In this document: positions 47,474 to 54,957 of the stretch, piece after piece
Layout: the number at the start of each line of letters is the position of its first letter
How positions within the stretch are numbered: position 1 is the stretch's first letter
From: CBDBKE01 sp965218055
GTDB taxonomy: Bacteria > Acidobacteriota > Terriglobia > JAJPHL01 > JAPKYU01
Direction: 5' to 3'
Assembly (NCBI GenBank): GCA_965218055.1
Contig: CBDCKA010000002.1
Span: 2,046,001 to 2,110,000, forward strand
DNA length: 64,000 nucleotides
Notes under the pieces: model-generated
Database searches by the model: none
The model's input: the letters and a program-made list of their open reading frames with translations, nothing else
Told to the model about the DNA's origin: nothing
Position numbers and translations under genes: made by a program

Positions 47474-47770
47474 CTACGCCGCCGGCTGCGGCTCGTGGCG
47501 CTCCACCTTGATGCGGTCCTGATCCTTGCGAGCTTGGGCCAGCTCGTAGGCTGTTTGCAGGCGCAGCCAATGGTCGGCGTTGGACCATCCGGCCTTCTCC
47601 AGGCGGATCGCCATATCAGGGGAGATTCCGTTTTTCCCATTGATCACGCGCGAGAGCGTGTTGCGGGTGACGCCCAAGACCTTCGCACCTTCGGTTATAT
47701 TGAGACCCAGCGGCTCCAAACAGGCGTCCTTGATCGAGCAGCCTGGATACGGCGGGTTCTTCATGGGCAT
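47474..47770 (-). CDS. higA: HigA-type antitoxin (second copy)
   Basis: 98 residues, about 90% identical to the antitoxin at 14430 (differences such as INGKNGISPDMA for INGQSGISPDMA). Intact, with the same AGAAAGGAGC ribosome-binding site. Its cognate toxin gene upstream is truncated, so it is now an orphan antitoxin that could still neutralise the first HigB. Confidence 0.9.
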   Translation of the reverse strand: MPMKNPPYPGCSIKDACLEPLGLNITEGAKVLGVTRNTLSRVINGKNGISPDMAIRLEKAGWSNADHWLRLQTAYELAQARKDQDRIKVERHEPQPAA

Positions 47771-47788
47771 GGCTCTTGCTCCTTTCTT

Positions 47789-48021
47789 CTAGTGGTAGTC
47801 GGCTAGATCGACCTCGTAGGCATCGCCGTCCTCAAAGCGGAAAACGATACGCCAATTGCCGGAGATCATCACGCTCCAGTAGCCCTTCAGGTCGCCCTTG
47901 AGCGGGTGGAGACGATAGCCCGGCAAATCGAGATCACCGGGTGCTTGAGCTTGGTCCAGATGGAGCAGCACGTCGTTGATGCGGTTGAGCTGATCGGCGC
48001 TAATTTTGCTGCCGTCTCCCT
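47789..48021 (-). pseudogene. higB: HigB-type toxin truncated by the 141-bp repeat
   Basis: From ...GDGSKISADQLNRINDVLLH to the stop this matches the toxin at 14133, but the first 15 codons are replaced at 48022 by the repeat core. No toxin start remains. Confidence 0.88.
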
Positions 48022-48162
48022 GCTACCTCTCTTCTTCTCCTTTCACTCTCTCCCTTCTTTTCCATAGCTTTACACCCATTCAGGGACTCTGCTTTCGCTC
48101 AGCACATAACCCTTTTTGGCTGTTTGACCTGCATTTCTGACACATATTTGGCACAGCAGGAG
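48022..48162 (+). repeat. 141-bp core of the tRNA-associated repeat (copy 3)
   Basis: Begins GCTACCTCTCTTCTTCTCC and ends TTTGGCACAGCAGGAG; about 96% identical to the cores at 20621-20761 and 59734-59874. Here there is no tRNA; the left junction is inside higB and the right junction runs into the fic 3' flank. Confidence 0.85.
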
Positions 48163-48187
48163 TGAAAGAGCCCTCCGGTCAAAATAT

Positions 48188-49402
48188 CTACGGAGCTTTC
48201 TCCGGAAATAATCCGGGCATCCACCGCCAGGCTAGCGTTGCGGGGAACGTGAGGCGTAGTGGCGCGCGAGGGCTTTCGGAAACCAGCACTCCCTTATCCA
48301 CCAGAGCCGAGACAATGCGGCGGGCTTGCCGCTCACCTGTGCCGACAACAGTGGCGGCGTCTCCGCGGGGCAGTTCCCCGCGGTAGAGGACTGCTTCCAG
48401 AATACTGCCGGATTTTAGAGGTAGGCTTCCCAGCCTGATTTCCTCTTCGGCCCACAACAGAATTCGGGTGCGGAGGCGGTCTGGCTGAACCAAGCCCTCC
48501 ATGAAGGATACTTGGTCAATGCAGACGCTTAGAAAGAACCGAGTAAACTCAGCAATGGCTTCTTCACTTAAGGTGCCTCGCCCGTCCAGATCGTTGCGGC
48601 GTGTCAGATCGCAGTTGGCAAGATGGGTTTTGTACTGCTCGACGTTGCGGGCAAGACCTCGTGCGACTGACCAGACCGCACCGGTATCAAGCAGCTCCAG
48701 CAACATACTATGCGACATCAGCCGCGCCACTCGGCCATTGCCATCCAGGAACGGGTGAATCCATAGCAGCCGATGGTGGGCCGCCGCCGTTGAGATAACC
48801 AACTCGGTCCTGCCGATACTCCCGTAAATCTCCTCGAAGCGTTTCAGAAAGCGCGGTACGGCGCCGGGGCTGATGGCGAGATGGCCTCCTACCCGAATGT
48901 CACGCTTCCTCAACTCACCCCGTACAAGGCGGATGCGCTCGTTGGTAACCGGTTCTTCGACCCAGAGGAGATCCTCGGGCAGCAACTCGCAAAAACGACG
49001 GTGGATTTCACATATCCCTTCGGCTCTGATGGAGTGGCCCCTTCGCAGGCCACCAGCATCGATCCATTGCTGAACGGAGATATGCGCCTTGGCTTCGAAC
49101 TGCAGGTTGCGTTTGCGGGCATCCTGGCTGTACTCGTTTTTGAGCGCCCTTTCGATTTCCACCGGATGCGTGTCATGTCCCTCAATGAGGTTGGAATAGT
49201 AACAGTTCATGGCCCGCACCAAATCGGCGAGCGAGGCCAACAAACTTGGGGGCAGACTCCGACGAAAACCAGCGGTTTTCTGTGTGAGATCGAATGCGAG
49301 GTCGGTAATCGCCCCCCGGTGCCGGGAGCCCTGGCTGATCAGCAGAGGCTCCATAAGGGAGACGATCTCGCCTCGATCTTCCAGCTCTATGTCCGCTATC
49401 AT
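48188..49402 (-). CDS. Fic-domain protein (AMPylase type)
   Basis: 404 residues. An inhibitory helix motif SNLIEG (70-75) precedes the Fic core, so it is a class II-like enzyme with N-terminal autoinhibition. Catalytic loop HPFLDGNGR at 216-224 is complete. The C-terminal winged-helix (PRGDAATVVGTGERQARRIV) could bind DNA. Transfers AMP (or a similar group) to target protein hydroxyls. Stand-alone gene; upstream AT-rich DNA 49425-49460 may hold the promoter. Confidence 0.92.
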   Translation of the reverse strand: MIADIELEDRGEIVSLMEPLLISQGSRHRGAITDLAFDLTQKTAGFRRSLPPSLLASLADLVRAMNCYYSNLIEGHDTHPVEIERALKNEYSQDARKRNLQFEAKAHISVQQWIDAGGLRRGHSIRAEGICEIHRRFCELLPEDLLWVEEPVTNERIRLVRGELRKRDIRVGGHLAISPGAVPRFLKRFEEIYGSIGRTELVISTAAAHHRLLWIHPFLDGNGRVARLMSHSMLLELLDTGAVWSVARGLARNVEQYKTHLANCDLTRRNDLDGRGTLSEEAIAEFTRFFLSVCIDQVSFMEGLVQPDRLRTRILLWAEEEIRLGSLPLKSGSILEAVLYRGELPRGDAATVVGTGERQARRIVSALVDKGVLVSESPRAPLRLTFPATLAWRWMPGLFPEKAP

Positions 49403-49602
49403 AACCGCCTCTATTGCCGATACAATACATTATATAACAGATAGATAAGTAGTCAATAGCGGCTATATTAGACCACTGGAATGTCCGCAACAATGTCCGC
49501 ATGATATTGTGATCCACTAGCCCGCAGCAATGTCTAGACAGTTCCTTATCAGCTTAGAAATCCTCGGCCGGGTTGACCTGCCGGCTTTCTTCGGACCACC
49601 GA

Positions 49603-50532
49603 TTACTGGAGAACAGGGCCAGTCGGCATGGTTAAGTCGCTCTCGTGTTCTTCTTGGTCAGCGTGAGCCGGCATCGCCGGCGAGCGCCCACCGTCATCCG
49701 AGCCAGCACGGAGCTGCGCTTTGAACTCGGCTGGCGTCAGATAGCCAAGGCTCGAGTGCGGTCGCACGTCGTTGTAGTGCCGTCGCCATTGCTCGATCCC
49801 CACCTTCGCGTCCACGCGGTTCCGAAACCACTGCAGGCTCAGATACTCGTCGCGGAACTTCCCGTTGAACGATTCGTCGGTCGCATTCTGCCACGGCTTC
49901 CCCGGCTCGATGAGCGCGGTTTCGATCTGCGCCTGGAGCAGCCACCGGAGAATCGCACCCGCGACAAACTCGGGGCCGTTGTCGGACCGGAGGTAACGTG
50001 GGGCTCCGTGGACGCTCACGAGCTGCGTGAGCACCTCGATAACGCGCCCGGACCGAATGCCGCCGGCCACGTCGATCGCGAGTGACTCGCGGGTCCATTC
50101 GTCGACGACGGTGAGGCACTTGAGCGTCTGCCCATTCGCGCAGGTGTCGAACACGAAGTCGTACGCCCAGACGTGATTGACCGCAGTGGCGGGCACCGGG
50201 CGGGGCCGGCTCAGGGCGACCCGGCGCCGCGGCCGCCGCCGAGGCACCTGCAACCCCGCCTGGCGCCAGAGGCGATGGGTCCGGTCCGTGCTCATCGTGT
50301 GCCCTTCGCGTTTTAGGAAAATCCGAATCCGGCGATAGCCGTACCGCGGATACTGCGCCGCCAGACGACGCATCGCGGCCAGCGCCGGGGCATCCCGGTC
50401 GACCAGCCGCGACTGGTAGCCCAGCGTGGACCGTGCGACGGAGAGCAAGGCGCACGCGCGGCGACCCGACAGACCGCGTGCACGTGCATACGCGACCTGC
50501 GGCCGGCGCACGCGTGCGCCTACCATTTTTTT
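49603..50532 (-). CDS. IS3-family OrfB (integrase core), made by -1 frameshift
   Basis: Joined to orfA at the A-AAA-AAA heptamer (50526-50532 on the complement). HTH_21 (YPRYGYRRIRIFLKREGHTM), rve core: WAYDFVFDTCANGQTL (Asp), RSDNGPEFVAGAI (Asp), NATDESFNGKFRDEYLS (Glu), ending RPHSSLGYLTPAEF. A long GC-rich tail follows. Confidence 0.92.
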   Translation of the reverse strand, partial: KKMVGARVRRPQVAYARARGLSGRRACALLSVARSTLGYQSRLVDRDAPALAAMRRLAAQYPRYGYRRIRIFLKREGHTMSTDRTHRLWRQAGLQVPRRRPRRRVALSRPRPVPATAVNHVWAYDFVFDTCANGQTLKCLTVVDEWTRESLAIDVAGGIRSGRVIEVLTQLVSVHGAPRYLRSDNGPEFVAGAILRWLLQAQIETALIEPGKPWQNATDESFNGKFRDEYLSLQWFRNRVDAKVGIEQWRRHYNDVRPHSSLGYLTPAEFKAQLRAGSDDGGRSPAMPAHADQEEHESDLTMPTGPVLQ

Positions 50533-50783
50533 CGGGTGATCTCCTTGAGCACGTCGATCTCCAGATCTCGATCGGCCACCATCTTTTTCAGCCGGCCGTT
50601 CTCCTGCTCGAGCTGCCGCAGCCGCTTCACATCGGCGGGCTCCAACGTGCCGAAGTGTTTCCGCCAGGCGTAGAGCGTCTGGGCGCTGACGCCGTTCTTT
50701 TTGGCCACCTCCGGAACGGGCCGCTGATCGGCCTCGCGGAGGATCGTCACCATCTGCTCTTCGGTAAACCGGGTCTTCTTCAT
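50520..50783 (-). CDS. IS3-family OrfA
   Basis: 87 residues: TEEQMVTILREADQRPVPEV, HTH GVSAQTLYAWRKHFG and a leucine-zipper tail. It ends TRKKW at the slip site. Confidence 0.92.
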   Translation of the reverse strand: MKKTRFTEEQMVTILREADQRPVPEVAKKNGVSAQTLYAWRKHFGTLEPADVKRLRQLEQENGRLKKMVADRDLEIDVLKEITRKKW

Positions 50784-50853
50784 GGCTCCCTCGTTTCTCC
50801 GAGGGCGCCATTCTCTCAGGCTTCAGCTGGTCCGGAAATCGCCAGGCAGGTCA

Positions 50854-50948
50854 TACTTTTACTGCGCCAGAGTGGTCTAGTTTTACTCCGCCCTTGACAG
50901 CCAAAAAACTGATTCCGGTTTACTTAAGTTTGTGCTAGCATTTTTATT
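50854..50948 (+). repeat. Possible second IS21-type end and promoter region
   Basis: Two direct TTTTACT(G/C)CGCC motifs (about 50857-50868 and 50881-50892), then TTGACA at 50894. Such repeats resemble transposon ends. TTGACA could also serve as the -35 box of the Cache gene that follows. Confidence 0.3.
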
Positions 50949-50951
50949 GTG

Positions 50952-51941
50952 ATGAAATATAGCCTCTCTTCATTTCTGATTCTATCAGTCATAGTGTGCG
51001 CCGCGCCGCAGGCTTTCGGCGCCGCTGAACCTCTGTCTTGCGCGGATCGCTCCGTCACCGCCCGTGCCGTGCGCACAACGGAGGACGTCAAATCGTTCGT
51101 TCAATGCGCCTACGAGTTCGCCCAGGAAGTGGGCTTTGCAGAGGCCCGCCGGGCCTTCCACGAGGACGAGCGCTGGAGAAGCGGCCCGATTTATGTCTTC
51201 GTCGACGAAGTGACAGAAATGAAGTTGGACGCCCGAGCTTTCATCTTCCCGCCCGATCCGTCGAGGGAAGGGGAACCCTGGGGCGCGTTGATCGACGCCT
51301 TCGGCGACTACTACGTGGAACTGTATCGCGTCATGAGCGCCGTCGATGAAGGCTGGATCTACTACGCCTTCAGAAACCCAGCGACCGACAGGGAGGAACC
51401 GAAGGCTTCCTACGTCAAGAAAATCGACTGGGAAGGAAACCCGGCCGCGATCGGCGCAGGCATCTACCGCCGCGACATTCCCGGCACCTGCGAGAGCGAA
51501 GAGGTTAACGCCCTGGGGCTCGAGGGGGATCCTTCCAGCGAGAGGTTAAAGGAGTTTGTGCGTTGCGCCGCGATGGAGCTTGAATCGCATGGATACTTCG
51601 CCACCCGGGCGCTGTCAAGCGATCCGCGCTGGAGGAGCCGCTCGATCTACGTGTTCGGCCTGGATACCTACGGCTACACGCTGTTCAGCGGCGATCCCTA
51701 CAGCCAGTGGTATGGCGTCATTGCTCCCGAGTTGAACGACTATCCGGACGGACCCTTCGGCGGCCGGGATGTGGTGAGCGTCGGCAACGCGTTCGGCGAA
51801 ACCTTCCTGTACTACTCGACGCGCAATCCCTCGACCGGGAAGCTGCAGCGGAAGGTGACTTTCGTCAAGAGGGTCGTGGCCTATGGCCTGCCGATCCTGG
51901 TCGGCTCCGGCTATTATCTGGACGGTGATCTAGCTCAGTAA
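50952..51941 (+). CDS. Secreted tandem Cache-like protein (paralog 1)
   Basis: About 329 residues. Signal peptide (LSSFLILSVIVCAAPQAFGA). Two similar domains (about 35-165 and 185-320), each: Cys-containing helix (CAYEFAQEVGFAEARRAF; CAAMELESHGYFATRAL), DERWRSGPIYVFV-type strand, then WIYYAFRNPATDREEPKASY with VKKIDWEGN. The WxYYxxxNP/K-xSYVKxIDW pattern fits Cache sensor domains. No membrane segment or signalling domain follows, so it is a free periplasmic or secreted form. Tandem paralog downstream. Confidence 0.7.
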   Translation: MKYSLSSFLILSVIVCAAPQAFGAAEPLSCADRSVTARAVRTTEDVKSFVQCAYEFAQEVGFAEARRAFHEDERWRSGPIYVFVDEVTEMKLDARAFIFPPDPSREGEPWGALIDAFGDYYVELYRVMSAVDEGWIYYAFRNPATDREEPKASYVKKIDWEGNPAAIGAGIYRRDIPGTCESEEVNALGLEGDPSSERLKEFVRCAAMELESHGYFATRALSSDPRWRSRSIYVFGLDTYGYTLFSGDPYSQWYGVIAPELNDYPDGPFGGRDVVSVGNAFGETFLYYSTRNPSTGKLQRKVTFVKRVVAYGLPILVGSGYYLDGDLAQ

Positions 51942-52263
51942 GGCCGGGCCAAGGCGGACCTGCTTTCCCTCCCTCCGTGGCGGCCTTGTAGAGCAGGCCG
52001 AAGATGGAACTTGCCAGGATGGCGATCGACGGCCAGATCGTGTGCTGGAGAACATTGACCCGGGCGAGAGCATTACGTTGCATGTCATGTCTATCTCCGG
52101 CGCGTCAGCGCCGCCGGTGGGCCTTTTTGCAGCCTTCCCGTAGGGACTTTTGAGACGGGAGCGACCCTCCCCGGCGGGCGAATAGAGGCGTGTTCCAAGA
52201 CGCACCTACTCGCGCCGCTGATGTCATCAAAAAAGGAGGGTTGATCTTGATGTAATATTCCAA
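51942..52263 (+). other. Intergenic region between the Cache paralogs
   Basis: 322 bp. A minus-strand frame (51865-52083) with one hydrophobic helix (IWPSIAILASSIFGLLYKAA) after GGAGAT is possible but weak. The GCGCCGGCGGTG stretch near 52095 is flanked by dyads that may end transcription. Confidence 0.3.
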
Positions 52264-53304
52264 ATGATGAAACGTAATCTCTTCCCACTCCTGATTTCCC
52301 TAACCTTAATGTTCGCCGTGCCGGCTCTCGTTGCCAAGGGAGGCGCCGAACCGCTGTCTTGCGCGGATCGCTCCGTCACCGCTAGCGCGGTGCGCACGCG
52401 CGAGGACGTTCAGGCGTTCGTTCAATGCGCCTACGAGTTCGTCCAGGAAGCAGGATTTGAGGAGGCCCGCAGAGCCTTTAACGAGGACGAGCGTTGGAAA
52501 AGCGGCCCAATCTATGTCTTCGTCTCCGAAGCGACACCGATGAGCGATCAAGCGCGACTCTTCGTCTTCCCGCCCGCCCGGTCGAGGGAAGGATCATCAT
52601 TAGGACTGCTGATCGACGCCTTCGGCAACGACTACTACAAGGAACAGCATCGTATCGTAAGCAGCTTCGGTGACGGATGGCTCTACTACTCATTTACAAA
52701 TCCAGCGACGGGCAGGGATGAGCCGAAGGCTTCCTACATCAAGGGCATCGACTGGGAAGGGCACTTGGCCGCGATCGGCGCGGGGATCTACCGCCGCGAC
52801 ATTCCTGGCACCTGCAGGAGCGAAGAGGTCAACGCCCTGGGGCTCGAGGCCGCGCCTTCCAGCGAGAGGCTGAAGGAATTTGTCCGTTGCGCAGCAATGG
52901 AGCTTGAATCGCATGGGTACTTCGCCACCCGGGCGCTGTTAAGCGATCTGCGCTGGAGGAACGGCTCGATCTGCGTGTTCGGCCTGGATACCTACGGCTA
53001 CACGCTGTTCAGCGGCGATCCCTACAGCCAGTGGTATGGCGTCATTGCTCCCGAGTTGAACGACTATCTGGACGGACCCTTCGGCGGCCGGGATGTGGTG
53101 AGCGTCGGCAACGCGTTCGGTGAAACCTTCCTGTACTACTCGACGCGCAATCCCTCCACCGAGAAGCTGCAGCCCACCGGGAAGCTGCAGCGCAAGGTGA
53201 CTTTCGTCAAGAGGGTTGTGGCCTATGGCCTGCCGATCCTGGTCGGAGCCGGCTATTATCTGGACGATGGCCGGCCGATTGTGGTCGCCGAGGAGGGTCC
53301 GTAG
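52264..53304 (+). CDS. Secreted tandem Cache-like protein (paralog 2)
   Basis: 346 residues, signal peptide (LFPLLISLTLMFAVPALVAK). Same two-domain layout as 50952-51941. The N-terminal halves are about 75% alike, but the stretch from AMELESHGYFATRAL to the C-terminus is almost identical, including at the DNA level (about 51590-51850 against 52895-53230). A 15-bp duplication adds TEKLQP. It ends with an extra VVAEEGP tail. Confidence 0.7.
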   Translation: MMKRNLFPLLISLTLMFAVPALVAKGGAEPLSCADRSVTASAVRTREDVQAFVQCAYEFVQEAGFEEARRAFNEDERWKSGPIYVFVSEATPMSDQARLFVFPPARSREGSSLGLLIDAFGNDYYKEQHRIVSSFGDGWLYYSFTNPATGRDEPKASYIKGIDWEGHLAAIGAGIYRRDIPGTCRSEEVNALGLEAAPSSERLKEFVRCAAMELESHGYFATRALLSDLRWRNGSICVFGLDTYGYTLFSGDPYSQWYGVIAPELNDYLDGPFGGRDVVSVGNAFGETFLYYSTRNPSTEKLQPTGKLQRKVTFVKRVVAYGLPILVGAGYYLDDGRPIVVAEEGP

Positions 53305-53707
53305 GCCAGGGAAATGCGGCCTCCTTCACTTCTTCAGCCGGGTTGCGCATGAAGGCGAGAGCCAGAGGGATCCTTCGACTGGGACTGGTAGCCGGAGAAG
53401 GGAAAAGGCAGATGCGGTCTTCCCGGGCCTGCTTGTCACCGTATCGGCCGCCCCATTGAGGGGTTCCGCTCCAAGTGCGTGGCGACGAGACCCGTTCAGG
53501 TATTGTCGTGGCAGGCGAAAGATCCGCAGCGGCGGGAGACGGGGCTGGTGCTCGGAGCCAAGGGGGATTTTTGCCATGATATCCGCCGCATTCTCGCCAT
53601 GGCGGAGCGGGCGGAAGTTGTTCGGCAAGGGCAAGGAGCTGTACTGGTGCGCTGGATCATCGAACTCTACCAGGTCTTCCCTACAGTAGGTCTACGCAGC
53701 AGATCTG
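53305..53707 (+). other. No gene recognised
   Basis: 403 bp. The plus frame 53479-53793 has a short protein-like run (ILAMAERAEVVRQGQGAVLV) that may be a relic of a larger gene, but no family is clear. Confidence 0.35.
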
Positions 53708-53977
53708 CTACCGCGCCACGTAGCAGACGAGACTTAGCTCTGGCCAGCTACGAGTTCCCCTCGCCCGCTGACCTTGTACCGGCGCCTGTATAGGTACCTG
53801 AATTTCGCCGACACAGCTGCTTTCCACGCCGCCCCCGTCCTCGACCATCAAACCGATCTGCTCTCCGAGTTCCCACGTCAGTTCAACCGCGAGCCCACGG
53901 TTCAAAGCCTCGTGAAAATCGTCCTCGGTTTCGACCGTCAGATACTTCTCGCCCCCTTCGTTCTCTTCTCGAATCAT
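53708..53977 (-). CDS. Small acidic protein, 89 residues (paralog 2)
   Basis: CGGAGAGG precedes ATG 53977. Core YLTVETEDDFHEALNRGLAV, then ELTWELGEQIGLMVEDG, as in 46690-46881; the last 35 residues differ and may result from a shifted end. Unknown function. Confidence 0.55.
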   Translation of the reverse strand: MIREENEGGEKYLTVETEDDFHEALNRGLAVELTWELGEQIGLMVEDGGGVESSCVGEIQVPIQAPVQGQRARGTRSWPELSLVCYVAR

Positions 53978-53982
53978 GGTTT

Positions 53983-54432
53983 CTACCTCTCCGGGCCGAT
54001 TCTCCTCACGCCAACACGCCCCCCACGCCCGCACAGGATGCAGACCGGCCGGAGGGCGCTTGGCAGCCGCTCCCACCGGGGCCTGTCTTGCAATCTCTTC
54101 GTCAATGAAGCGCTCATTCCCGTTTCCCTTGATGGCTCCCCGATCTTGCCCGATCGGCCATTGCCGGCGGAAGTGTGATCTGTCACGCGCCTCAGGCGGC
54201 AGCGTTGCCGGTAGTCCCGTTGGCGGTCGCGGTGATCGAGCCGGGCTTCCTCGCTTTGCTGGTAGCGCCGGTTGGCAAGCCGCCGCTGTTGCCGCCGCGC
54301 TTTCTGTTGGCACCTCTCCCCGCAGTAGACCTGCCCCCGGTAGCAGGAATTGCAGATGTAGAACATCGCCCCGCAACCCGACCCACGGCAAAACAACTGT
54401 CGCCACAGCACTTCGCTGGCCACACCCTGCAC
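53983..54432 (-). CDS. Zinc-ribbon protein of a mobile-element-associated type
   Basis: 149 residues from GTG 54432. FCRGSGCGAMFYICNSCYRG and QVYCGERCQQKARRQQRRLA supply C-x4-C, C-x2-C and C-x3-C pairs, then a basic ANRRYQQSEEARLDHRDRQR helix. I recall this arrangement in small proteins linked to transposons; function unknown. The stop lies a few bases before the start of the small acidic gene, so the two may be one transcript. Confidence 0.65.
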   Translation of the reverse strand: MQGVASEVLWRQLFCRGSGCGAMFYICNSCYRGQVYCGERCQQKARRQQRRLANRRYQQSEEARLDHRDRQRDYRQRCRLRRVTDHTSAGNGRSGKIGEPSRETGMSASLTKRLQDRPRWERLPSALRPVCILCGRGGRVGVRRIGPER

Positions 54433-54487
54433 GATTCCTTAGCAGCCTGTGAACCTTGGAGGGTTGGCGGCCGGCTTTGGATTGACT

Positions 54488-54511
54488 CTTGCTCAGGGGG
54501 CGTGAGAGAAT
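54488..54511 (+). promoter_or_regulatory. Conserved box upstream of the intact coiled-coil gene
   Basis: CTTGCTCAGGGGGCGTGAGA then GAAT. TTGACT at 54483 lies 18 bp before GAGAAT, so the pair could be a -35/-10 promoter. The GTGAGAGAAT part matches the repA boxes. Confidence 0.55.
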
Positions 54512-54535
54512 GGAACGAACGGATTGGGAGGAAGC

Positions 54536-54811
54536 ATGAGTGTTGAGCTAATCAGCGTCTTGGTTGCGGTGCTGGCGGTGGGAGCGACCTTGGGTGGGTT
54601 GATCCAGACCGGCAATCGCGGGCTTCGGCAGGACATGCGGCAAGACATGGCGCAGATGGAAACGCGGTTGAGAGAGGACATCAGCCAGTTGCGAGACGCC
54701 ATGAAGCAACTGGGGGACCGAGTGGGACGGCTGGAGCATAGCCAAGCCAAGCTGGAAGGGCTGCTGGAAGGATTGCGCGAGGCCATCAGCGGGCGGGTCA
54801 AGGCCAGCTAA
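54536..54811 (+). CDS. Small membrane-anchored coiled-coil protein (intact family member)
   Basis: 91 residues, GGGAGGAAGC upstream of ATG 54536. An N-terminal membrane helix (ISVLVAVLAVGATLGGLIQT, residues 6-25) is followed by an uninterrupted coiled coil with repeated RQDM and MKQLGDRVGRLE heptads, ending GLLEGLREAISGRVKAS. It would sit in the membrane with the coil in the cytoplasm or periplasm. This is the only intact copy; fragments lie at 505, 2530, 14760, 45477, 46268 and 59290. I know similar small proteins from environmental genomes, without function. Confidence 0.75.
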   Translation: MSVELISVLVAVLAVGATLGGLIQTGNRGLRQDMRQDMAQMETRLREDISQLRDAMKQLGDRVGRLEHSQAKLEGLLEGLREAISGRVKAS

Positions 54812-54957
54812 CGCCGGACCCAGGAGAATATGGGCCGAACGGATTGGAGAGAAAGTTATGAATGTCTCGAAAAAAGGCTTGACAAAAGCAATGCGGTCCG
54901 GTGACAGCATCATAAGAGCCGAGAGCCGAGAGCCGAAGCGGTTTGGTGTGCGCGATG

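Larger units (their letters stand above)
49574..50853 (-). mobile_element. IS3-family insertion sequence (second)
   Basis: Ends TGACCTGCCGG (49574) and the complement of TGACCTGCCTGG (to 50853), each followed inward by a GGACCA block. Contains orfA and orfB with an A7 slip site. Distinct from the element at 38896. Confidence 0.85.
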
